From: an uncultured Kouleothrix sp.
GTDB lineage: Bacteria > Chloroflexota > Chloroflexia > Chloroflexales > Roseiflexaceae
Assembly: GCA_937858455.1 (NCBI GenBank)
Contig: CALLYN010000877.1
Coordinates: 1-5,411, forward strand
DNA: 5,411 bases
Reading direction: 5' to 3'
A program made the translations under genes and the position numbers. The notes beneath the pieces are model-generated. The model had not been told where the DNA came from, did no database searches, and was given only the letters and a program-made list of their open reading frames with translations. Below, piece by piece: positions 1-5,388 of the stretch. Position 1 is the first letter of the stretch; each line of letters begins with the position of its first letter.

Positions 1-13
1 GCGGCGAAGCCGC
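1..13. other. Short GC hairpin cut by the left edge
   Basis: GCGGC-GAA-GCCGC forms a five-base-pair stem with a three-base loop. It is followed by a run of C, so the stem may continue outside the window if G bases precede it. It could be the end of a terminator hairpin of an upstream gene, but no T-tract follows on the + strand. The rest of positions 14-76 holds no clear gene or promoter. Confidence 0.3.
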
Positions 14-76
14 CCCCAAACCCCACCAAAGTGTCAGTCATCAAGCGAATTTGGTTTTAGACCGGCGCGTAAAACT

Positions 77-400
77 ATGCAAGAATCAACCCGCGTCGCG
101 GCGCTCGCCGACATCCCGCCCGGCGCCATGCGCTATGCCGAGGTCGACGGGCTGCCGATCGCGCTGGCGAATGTCGGCGGCACTATCTATGCGTTCAGCG
201 ACGCCTGCCGCCACGAGGGCGGGCCGCTCTCGGCCGGCGCGCTGATCGGCGACACGGTGACATGCCCGTGGCACGGGTGGACCTACAGCGTGCGCACCGG
301 AAAGGCGATCGTCCCGCCGGTCGGCATTCGCATCGCGACGTACCGCGCGTATGTCGAAAACGGCGATGTGTTTGTCGAGATCGACTGGCCGGATGCGTAA
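77..400 (+). CDS. Rieske [2Fe-2S] ferredoxin-like protein
   Basis: This is a soluble 107-residue electron-transfer protein made of a single Rieske domain. The cluster-binding motifs are both present: C44-R-H46 and C63-P-W-H66, sixteen residues apart, followed by G-W-T-Y. In the family, the two Cys and two His bind one [2Fe-2S] cluster. There is no signal peptide or membrane helix, so it resembles cytosolic Rieske ferredoxins of dioxygenase systems or the small NirD-type subunits rather than the bc1-complex Rieske protein. ATG at 77 is the only ATG in frame before the motif region that gives the usual N-terminus. No good Shine-Dalgarno sequence precedes it, so the start is slightly uncertain. 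No oxygenase or reductase partner gene lies in the window; the next gene, deoC, starts 76 bases on. Its partner and substrate system cannot be told from sequence. Confidence 0.9.
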   Translation: MQESTRVAALADIPPGAMRYAEVDGLPIALANVGGTIYAFSDACRHEGGPLSAGALIGDTVTCPWHGWTYSVRTGKAIVPPVGIRIATYRAYVENGDVFVEIDWPDA

Positions 401-440
401 TACCACATCACCCCACCAACCTTCCAGCCCGCGCCGGCTA

Positions 441-449
441 TGCTATAAT
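441..449 (+). promoter_or_regulatory. Extended -10 promoter of deoC
   Basis: TGCTATAAT is a perfect extended -10 element (TGn plus consensus TATAAT at 444-449) in otherwise GC-rich DNA. It lies 27 bases before the deoC start, predicting transcription from about 456 and a leader of about 20 bases that holds the ribosome-binding site. The -35 position (around 421-427, CTTCCAG) is poor, which fits a promoter that relies on the extended -10. This suggests deoC is transcribed independently of the Rieske gene. Confidence 0.6.
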
Positions 450-476
450 CCCGCGCATACGAGCGAGGAAACAGCT

Positions 477-1481
477 ATGGCACATGTCTCGACGAACGAG
501 CAAAAGAATGGGCGCGCGGCGCCGGCGCCCGCAGCACACGCCGAGCGCAACCCCGGCTGCGCCTTTGATCGCGGCTGGGTCGACGAGATCCGTATCAACC
601 GCAGCGCCGTCGAGCGCCGCGCCGCCACGCTGCCGGGCCGGCGCACGGTGAAGCAGCATTGGCAGGCCGCATGGCTGCTGCGCGCGGTCGAATGCATGGA
701 TCTGACCACCCTCGCCGGCGACGATACGCCCGGCACGGTGCGGCGGCTGTGCGGCAAGGCCCGCCAGCCCGTGCGCGCCGACATCCTCGAGGCGCTCGGC
801 GTGCCACACGTGCGCGTTGGCGCGGTGTGCGTGTACCACGCCTTTGTCGCTACCGCCGCCGACGCGCTGCGCGGCTCGGGCATCCCGGTCGCGGCGGTAT
901 CTACCGGCTTCCCGGCCGGCCAAACGCCGTTCGACCTGAAGCTGCGCGAGATCGCCGCGTCGGTGGCCGACGGCGCGGCCGAGATCGATATTGTGATCTC
1001 GCGCCAGCACGCGCTAAACGGCGACTGGCAGGCGCTCTACGACGAGGTGCGCGCCTTTCGGGCAGCCTGCGGCGACGCGCACATGAAGACGATCCTCGCC
1101 ACCGGCGAGCTTGGCACGCTGCGCACCGTCGCCCAGGCCAGCGTGGTGTGCATGATGGCCGGCGCCGACTTCATTAAAACCTCGACCGGCAAGGAAACCG
1201 CCAATGCGACGCTGCCGGTGAGCCTGGTGATGGCGCGCGCCATCCGCGAGTATGGCGAGCGCACCGGCTACAAGATCGGCTTCAAGCCTGCCGGCGGCAT
1301 CCGCACCGCCAAGCAATCGCTCGACTGGCTGACGCTGATGAAGGAGGAGCTGGGCGACGAGTGGCTGCGGCCCGAGCTGTTCCGCATCGGCGCCAGCTCG
1401 CTGCTGGGCGATATCGAGCGCCAGCTCGAGCATTTCGTCACCGGCCAGTACTCCGCCAGCTTCCGCCACCCTATGGCGTAG
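477..1481 (+). CDS. deoC: Deoxyribose-phosphate aldolase (DERA), long form
   Basis: This is a cytosolic class I aldolase that reversibly splits 2-deoxy-D-ribose 5-phosphate into glyceraldehyde 3-phosphate and acetaldehyde, the last step of deoxynucleoside breakdown. It has 334 residues, against about 260 for E. coli DeoC. Visible motifs are DLTTLAGDDT (75-84), the VCVY strand (117-120), TGFPAGQT (143-150), EIDIV with D171, KTSTGK (234-239) with the expected Schiff-base lysine K234, and GFKPAGGIR (268-276) with K270. These match E. coli D102, K167 and K201. The extended N-terminus (RRTVK, then WQAAWLL) and the end (TGQYSAS then PMA) resemble the animal DERA type, as I recall that sequence. ATG at 477 is chosen because AGGA (466-469) precedes it by seven bases and a promoter lies just upstream. 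The first 30 residues are low-complexity and less certain. An aldehyde dehydrogenase gene follows after a 439-base repeat region and could consume the acetaldehyde. Confidence 0.96.
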   Translation: MAHVSTNEQKNGRAAPAPAAHAERNPGCAFDRGWVDEIRINRSAVERRAATLPGRRTVKQHWQAAWLLRAVECMDLTTLAGDDTPGTVRRLCGKARQPVRADILEALGVPHVRVGAVCVYHAFVATAADALRGSGIPVAAVSTGFPAGQTPFDLKLREIAASVADGAAEIDIVISRQHALNGDWQALYDEVRAFRAACGDAHMKTILATGELGTLRTVAQASVVCMMAGADFIKTSTGKETANATLPVSLVMARAIREYGERTGYKIGFKPAGGIRTAKQSLDWLTLMKEELGDEWLRPELFRIGASSLLGDIERQLEHFVTGQYSASFRHPMA

Positions 1482-1508
1482 CACCAAAGAAAGAGGCGTT
1501 CTTGACCT

Positions 1509-1840
1509 TGGCCTCGGACGAACGACAAAGGACGAAGGACGAAAGCGGGGTTGTCCTCGGTTCTTGATCTGTGGCCTCGGACGAATGACAAAGGACGAAG
1601 GACGAAGGACGAAAGGGGGGTGTTCTTGGTTCTTGGTCTGTGGCCTCGGACGAACGACAAAGGACGAAGGACGAAGGACGAAGGACGAAAGCGGGGTTGT
1701 CCTCGGTTCTTGATCTGTGGCCTCGGACGAATGACAAAGGACGAAGGACGAAAGCGGGGTTGTCCTCGGTTCTTGATCTGTGGCCTCGGACGAATGACAA
1801 AGGACGAAGGACGAAGGACGAAAGGGGGGGTGTTCTTGGT
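1509..1840. repeat. Five tandem 63-77 base units with nested heptamers
   Basis: Units begin with TGGCCTCGGACGAA at 1509, 1572, 1641, 1718 and 1781. Their lengths are 63, 69, 77 and 63 bases, and the last merges into the pyrimidine run. Each contains GACAAAGGACGAA followed by tandem GGACGAA. Units differ mainly in the number of nested heptamers (2, 3, 4, 2 and 3) and in the 3' half: type A (units 1, 3, 4) has AGCGGGGTTGTCCTCGG, and type B (units 2, 5) has a run of six or seven G and then TGTTCTTGG. Units 1 and 4 differ at one base (C or T after GGACGAA). Lengths of 63 and 77 are exact multiples of seven, so the whole unit seems heptamer-derived. The first half is purine-rich and the second pyrimidine-rich, giving a weak inverted symmetry within each unit. 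Confidence 0.93.
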
Positions 1841-1896
1841 CTTTGGTCTTTCGTCTTTGGTCTTTGGTCTTTCGTCTTTGGTTCTTGGTCTTTGGC
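1834..1896. repeat. Run of nine pyrimidine-rich heptamers
   Basis: Nine contiguous 7-base units fill this stretch: TCTTGGT, then CTTTGGT or CTTTCGT in alternation, then TCTTGGT and CTTTGGC. Read on the other strand they are ACCAAAG and ACGAAAG, the same family as the purine-rich units to the left but inverted. Together with GGACGAAAG at 1816-1824 they could form a hairpin around the G7 run. They end 24 bases before the start of the dehydrogenase gene, so they would lie in its leader if transcription starts upstream. Confidence 0.9.
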
Positions 1897-1905
1897 CACC
1901 CCCGC

Positions 1906-1911
1906 AAAGGA
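1906..1911 (+). promoter_or_regulatory. Ribosome-binding site of ALDH, repeat-like
   Basis: AAAGGA lies nine bases before ATG at 1921 and decides that start over a TTG at 1843 inside the repeats. The surrounding ten bases CAAAGGACGA (1905-1914) are identical to part of the upstream repeat unit, so the site may be a remnant of the repeat. The pyrimidine heptamers just upstream can pair with it (CGTCTTTG against CAAAGGACG, one bulged G). Confidence 0.7.
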
Positions 1912-1920
1912 CGAGCATCA

Positions 1921-4311
1921 ATGACGAATCGAGTAGCAGAGATACTAGAGACGATGGCGTACGGCCCCGCGCCCGAGAGCGCCGCGCCGGCGAATGCGTG
2001 GCTCGACGCGCACGGCCGCAGCTTCGGCATGTATATCGACGGCGCGTGGACTCCGCCGGCCGAGGATCGGCTGTTCGACAGCGTGAACCCGGCGAATGGC
2101 CGCGCGTTCGCGCGCATCACCCAGGCCAATGCCGAGGATGTCGAGCGGGCCGTGGCGGCGGCGCGGCGCGCGTTCGAGGGCTGGTCGCAGCTGCCGGGGC
2201 ACGCGCGCGCGCGCTACCTGTACGCGCTGGCGCGCCAGCTGCAAAAGCACGCGCGCATGCTTGCGGTGCTCGAGACGCTCGACAACGGCAAGCCCATCCG
2301 CGAAACCCGCGACATCGACATTCCGCTTGCGACGCGCCATTTCTACCACCACGCCGGCTGGGCCCAGCTGATGCACTCGCGCCTGCCACTGTACGCGCCG
2401 CTCGGCGTGGTCGGCCAGATCATCCCCTGGAACTTCCCGCTGCTCATGCTGGCCTGGAAGATCGCGCCGGCGCTGGCGATGGGCAATACCGTCGTGCTCA
2501 AGCCGGCCGAGTGGACCTCGCTCACGGCGCTGGCGTTCGCCGAGATCTGCGACGAGATCGGCCTGCCGCCCGGCGTGGTGAATATCGTGAGCGGCGACGG
2601 CAAGGTCGGCGAGCTGATTGTGAGGCACCCCGGCGTCGACAAGATCGCCTTCACCGGCAGCACCGAGGTCGGCAAGATTATTCGCACGGCCACCGCCGGC
2701 AGCGGCAAAAAGATCTCGCTTGAGCTTGGCGGCAAGTCGCCGTTTGTGGTGTTCGACAGCGCCGACCTCGACAGCGTGGTCGAGGGCGTCGTCGACGCGA
2801 TCTGGTTCAACCAGGGCCAGGTGTGCTGCGCCGGCTCGCGCCTGCTGGTGCACGAGGGCGTGGCGCCGCGCCTGATCGGCAAGCTGCGCGCGCGCATGGA
2901 GAAGCTGCGCGTCGGCGACCCGCTCGACAAGGCCATCGATATTGGCGCGATCGTCGCGCCGGCCCAGCTGCAGAAGATCGAGCGGCTGGTGGCGCAGGGC
3001 CAGGCCGAGGGCGCGACGCTGTGGCAGCCCTCGTGGGCCTGCCCGGCCGACGGCTACTTCTTCCCGCCGACGCTGTTCACCGACGTGGCGCCCGCCGCGA
3101 CGATCGCGCAGGTCGAGATCTTCGGCCCGGTGCTGGTGGCAAGCACCTTCCGCACGCCGGCCGAGGCGGTGGCGCTCGCAAATAATACGCGCTACGGCCT
3201 GGCGGCGAGCGTGTGGAGCGAAGATATCAACCTGGCGCTCGACGTGGCCCGCCAGATCAAAGCCGGCGTGGTGTGGGTCAACTGCACCAACCAGTTCGAC
3301 GCGGCGGCGGGCTTCGGCGGCTACCGCGAGAGCGGCTTTGGGCGCGAGGGCGGGGTCGAGGGCTTGTACGAGTACCTCAGGCCGCGAGACGAAAGCCAAG
3401 CGACCAAAGACGAGAGCCAAGCGACCAAAGCCGAAAGCTTCGTGGCGGCCGAGGGCAGCAGCTCGCCCGTCCCGCCGATCGATCGCACGCCCAAGCTGTA
3501 TATCGGCGGCAAGCAGGCGCGCCCCGACAGCGGCTACAGCCGCCAGGTGTACGGCGCGCAGGGGCGCCTGCTCGGCGAGGTGGGCGACGGCAACCGCAAA
3601 GATATTCGCAACGCCGTCGAGGCGGCGCGCGCGGCCGGCAAGTGGGCCGACCAGACGGCGCACAACCGCGCGCAGATCCTGTTCTACATCGCCGAGAACC
3701 TGAGCGCGCGCGCCGCCGAGTTCGTGCGGCGCCTTGCCGACGCCCCCGGCTACAGCCAGGCCGCCGCCGCCGCCGAGGTCGAGGCCGCGATCGAGCGCCT
3801 GTTCACCTACGCGGCCTGGGCCGACAAGTACGACGGCGCGGTGCACGCCACGCCGCTGCGCAGCGTGACGCTGGCGATGAACGAGCCGATCGGCGTGATC
3901 GGGATCGCCTGCCCCGACGAGCGCCCGCTGCTGGCTTGCGTCACCGCGCTTGCCGCCGCCATCGCCATGGGCAACACGGTGGTGCTCATCCCCTCGGAGG
4001 TGGCGCCGCTGCCGGCCACCGACCTGTACCAGGTGCTCGACACTAGCGACCTGCCCGGCGGCGTGGTGAACATCGTCACCGGCGCGCGCGACCCGCTGGC
4101 GAACGTGCTCGCCGAGCACAACGACGTCGACGCGATCTGGTACTTCGGCGGCGCCGAGGGCAGCGCGGCGGCCGAGCGCGCCTCGGCCAGCAACCTGAAG
4201 CAGACGTGGGTAAGCCACGGGCGCGCGCGCGACTGGCTGGCCGACGACGCGGCCGAGTTTTTGCGCCACGCCACGCAGGTGAAGAATATCTGGGTGCCGT
4301 ATGGAGCATAG
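1921..4311 (+). CDS. Two-domain aldehyde dehydrogenase, ALDH16 type
   Basis: This 796-residue cytosolic enzyme probably oxidises an aldehyde to its acid with NAD(P)+. Residues about 38-488 form a complete ALDH domain: PWNFP with N171, LKPAE with K194, GSTEVG (246-251) in the nucleotide-binding fold, LELGG with general base E268, GQVCCAG with nucleophile C302, and EIFGP with E399 and F401. A charged linker (about 490-520) leads to a second ALDH-like domain (521-796). That one is about 276 residues long and stops before a catalytic region. Its PWNFP is PDERP (665-669), the motif lysine is I690, and no catalytic Glu or Cys motif exists. One live and one dead domain, and the total length, fit the ALDH16 family; vertebrate ALDH16A1 lacks the catalytic Cys, whereas this protein keeps it. 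The adjacent deoC suggests acetaldehyde as substrate, but ALDH specificity cannot be read from sequence. The start is ATG 1921, after AAAGGA. Confidence 0.94.
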   Translation: MTNRVAEILETMAYGPAPESAAPANAWLDAHGRSFGMYIDGAWTPPAEDRLFDSVNPANGRAFARITQANAEDVERAVAAARRAFEGWSQLPGHARARYLYALARQLQKHARMLAVLETLDNGKPIRETRDIDIPLATRHFYHHAGWAQLMHSRLPLYAPLGVVGQIIPWNFPLLMLAWKIAPALAMGNTVVLKPAEWTSLTALAFAEICDEIGLPPGVVNIVSGDGKVGELIVRHPGVDKIAFTGSTEVGKIIRTATAGSGKKISLELGGKSPFVVFDSADLDSVVEGVVDAIWFNQGQVCCAGSRLLVHEGVAPRLIGKLRARMEKLRVGDPLDKAIDIGAIVAPAQLQKIERLVAQGQAEGATLWQPSWACPADGYFFPPTLFTDVAPAATIAQVEIFGPVLVASTFRTPAEAVALANNTRYGLAASVWSEDINLALDVARQIKAGVVWVNCTNQFDAAAGFGGYRESGFGREGGVEGLYEYLRPRDESQATKDESQATKAESFVAAEGSSSPVPPIDRTPKLYIGGKQARPDSGYSRQVYGAQGRLLGEVGDGNRKDIRNAVEAARAAGKWADQTAHNRAQILFYIAENLSARAAEFVRRLADAPGYSQAAAAAEVEAAIERLFTYAAWADKYDGAVHATPLRSVTLAMNEPIGVIGIACPDERPLLACVTALAAAIAMGNTVVLIPSEVAPLPATDLYQVLDTSDLPGGVVNIVTGARDPLANVLAEHNDVDAIWYFGGAEGSAAAERASASNLKQTWVSHGRARDWLADDAAEFLRHATQVKNIWVPYGA
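3388..3438 (+). repeat. In-frame heptamer repeat encoding the ALDH linker
   Basis: Two 21-base units (3388-3408 and 3409-3429) differ at one base, and a nine-base partial third unit follows. They encode D-E-S-Q-A-T-K twice (residues 490-496 and 497-503), then A-E-S. Each 21-base unit divides into three heptamers: GACGAAA, GCCAAGC and GACCAAA. GACGAAA and GACCAAA are the complements, in shifted phase, of the CTTTCGT and CTTTGGT units before the gene. The stretch sits exactly between the two ALDH domains, is polar and is probably disordered, so it should be tolerated. Confidence 0.85.
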
Positions 4312-4368
4312 AGACTAGACATTCACCCTGTTCAGGCTACGGAATGTCCTAGCGAAAGTTGAACTACG

Positions 4369-4486
4369 TACAGGCTATCACTCATCCGAACCGGGTTTGG
4401 CAAAAGACGAAAGACAAAAGACGGCGCTGTTTCGTCTTCTGTCTTTCGTCCTTTGTCTTGAAAACTCGAATCTGCGGTAGCCTGTA
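4369..4486. repeat. Inverted repeat enclosing the heptamer hairpin
   Basis: TACAGGCTA (4369-4377) is matched by its exact complement TAGCCTGTA (4478-4486), 118 bases end to end. A second partial copy, CAGGCTAC, lies at 4333-4340. The heptamer hairpin (4401-4455) sits inside. No transposase gene or target duplication is visible. It could be a small non-autonomous repeat element or chance; nine bases is short. The rest of the 4312-4530 gap shows nothing else clear. Confidence 0.5.
4401..4455. repeat. Heptamer-built hairpin before the nitroreductase gene
   Basis: The left arm (4401-4423) and right arm (4433-4455) are complementary at 21 of 23 positions around a nine-base loop, GCGCTGTTT. The left arm reads GACGAAA, GACAAAA, GACG; the right arm, read on the other strand, contains GACGAAA and GACAGAA. 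This is the same heptamer family as in the deoC-ALDH gap. The stem is AT-rich at its base and is followed by TTGAAAAC, so it is not a typical intrinsic terminator, although it may still end or pause transcription from the ALDH gene. Confidence 0.85.
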
Positions 4487-4488
4487 TT
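4458..4488 (+). promoter_or_regulatory. Weak candidate promoter of the nitroreductase gene
   Basis: TTGAAA (4458-4463) resembles a -35 box, and TGTATT (4483-4488) matches four of six bases of a -10 box. The spacing is 19 bases, longer than ideal. It sits immediately after the heptamer hairpin and 42 bases before the start codon. This is the best promoter-like pair in the gap but is weak. Confidence 0.22.
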
Positions 4489-4530
4489 CATTCAGTGCAT
4501 CCTCACAATCCTACAAGAGGGGGCTTTCAA

Positions 4531-5331
4531 ATGGATCTCTTCGACGCCATCCGCCGCCGCCACACCACCAACGGCGCCTTCGCCGACCGGCCGGTGGCCC
4601 CCGAGCACAAGCGCGCGATCTTCGAGCTGGCGGCCCGCGCGCCCTCGCACTTCAACTCGCAGCCCTGGCGCTTTGTGATCGTCGAAGATCCCGAGCGGCG
4701 GCGCGCGCTCGGCCGGGTGGCCGGCGAGTCGATGCGCGACCTGATGGACGACGGCAGGTTTTTCTTGCAGTACCGCAAGTTCTTCCGGCTGACGCCCGAG
4801 GAGGCGTCGGCCACCAAGGATGGCATCCATATCGACAACATCCCGGCGGTGCTGCGGCCGTTCGCCAAGTACGCCTTCACCGAGCGCGGCGTGTCGGTGA
4901 TGAAGACGCTGCGCGTGCCAAATGTGCTCGGCAACGACGCGCGCAAGCTGGTGGAAAACTCGCCGATGCTGCTGGGCATCGCGCTCTCGCGCGAGATCTA
5001 CAAGCCCGCCGAGCTTACCGGGCTGTACACTATGATCTCGCTCGGCGCGGTGATCCAGACGATCTGGCTGGCGGCGACATCGTTCGGCATGGGGTTTCAG
5101 TTCGTCTCGACGCCGCAGGAGATCCCCGAGAAGTGGGCGCTGGTGAGCGCGCTGCTGGGCGTGCCCGACGATTTCGAGCTGATGGTGCTGTGCCGGCTGG
5201 GCTACGAAGATGCGTCGATCCGGCGGCCGACGATCGACTGGACTTCGCCGCAGCGCAAGGGCATCGACGAGCTGGCGTTCCAGGACACCTGGGGCCAGCC
5301 GCTTGGCGCCGAGCAGGCCGTGGAAGGCTAG
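4531..5331 (+). CDS. Nitroreductase-family flavoprotein
   Basis: This is a 266-residue soluble protein of the FMN-dependent nitroreductase superfamily, which uses NAD(P)H to reduce nitro compounds, quinones or related acceptors, usually as a dimer. Evidence is the N-terminal IRRRHT (7-12) in the place of the FMN-phosphate-binding RRSxR motif, RAPSHFNSQPW (36-46), the helix G172-A-V-I-Q-T then LAATSFGMGFQF, and a C-terminal LCRLGY strand followed by a tail rich in charged residues. It is longer than typical NfsB-type enzymes (about 215-220). The extra length is mostly a segment near residues 75-140 rich in aromatic and charged residues, which may shape the substrate lid. ATG 4531 is preferred because AAGAGGGGG (4515-4523) precedes it by seven bases. 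A GTG at 4495 in frame lacks a binding site. The 219-base gap and hairpin upstream suggest a separate transcription unit. Substrate unknown. Confidence 0.88.
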   Translation: MDLFDAIRRRHTTNGAFADRPVAPEHKRAIFELAARAPSHFNSQPWRFVIVEDPERRRALGRVAGESMRDLMDDGRFFLQYRKFFRLTPEEASATKDGIHIDNIPAVLRPFAKYAFTERGVSVMKTLRVPNVLGNDARKLVENSPMLLGIALSREIYKPAELTGLYTMISLGAVIQTIWLAATSFGMGFQFVSTPQEIPEKWALVSALLGVPDDFELMVLCRLGYEDASIRRPTIDWTSPQRKGIDELAFQDTWGQPLGAEQAVEG

Positions 5332-5388
5332 AGCGCGGCCCAGGGCGATTGATACAAACTCCGTTTGATTACTTGTGTTTTCTTGTGC

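Larger units (their letters stand above)
1482..1920. other. Gene-free repeat region between deoC and ALDH
   Basis: This 439-base spacer has no credible gene. From about 1482 to 1896 it is built of 7-base units: ACCAAAG directly after the deoC stop, five long repeat units (1509-1840), then pyrimidine heptamers (to 1896). A short unique stretch and the ribosome-binding site of the next gene follow. Open frames run through it in several frames and on both strands because neither GGACGAA nor its complement makes stop codons when repeated. They encode only simple heptapeptide repeats and are not believable proteins. No standard promoter or terminator is evident, so whether the downstream gene is co-transcribed with deoC is unknown. 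Confidence 0.85.

Noticed and set aside
351..476. Upstream ATG start for deoC
   Set aside because: It would overlap the Rieske gene by 50 bases and cross the deoC promoter, and the added residues show no family resemblance. ATG 477 has a ribosome-binding site.
1509..1896. CRISPR array
   Set aside because: Repeats are directly tandem with no unique spacers, unit lengths vary by heptamer steps, and no cas gene is present.
1843..1920. Upstream TTG start adding 26 residues to the aldehyde dehydrogenase
   Set aside because: The extension is translated heptamer repeat, and ATG 1921 has a good ribosome-binding site and places the catalytic residues at the usual ALDH numbering.
1551..1924. Plus-strand open frames encoding TKDEGRR-like repeats
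   Set aside because: They are repeat-encoded low complexity with no stable start or family resemblance, and the frame is arbitrary because the repeat is 7 bases long.
1471..2129. Minus-strand open frames rich in FVLRPSS repeats over the deoC-ALDH gap
   Set aside because: They are the translation of the 7-base repeat, which has no stops in any frame, so the same heptapeptide appears in every frame. They overlap real genes at their ends and have no ribosome-binding site or non-repeat domain.
1945..4269. Long minus-strand open frame opposite the aldehyde dehydrogenase
   Set aside because: It is a shadow caused by high GC and G/C third positions on the + strand. Its composition is Ala/Arg/Gly-rich with no recognisable domain, while the + strand holds a complete conserved enzyme.
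4401..4460. Standard intrinsic terminator after the aldehyde dehydrogenase
   Set aside because: The stem is strong in length but not GC-rich, and it is followed by TTGAAAAC rather than a T-tract. It fits better as a heptamer repeat hairpin, though an effect on transcription is not excluded.
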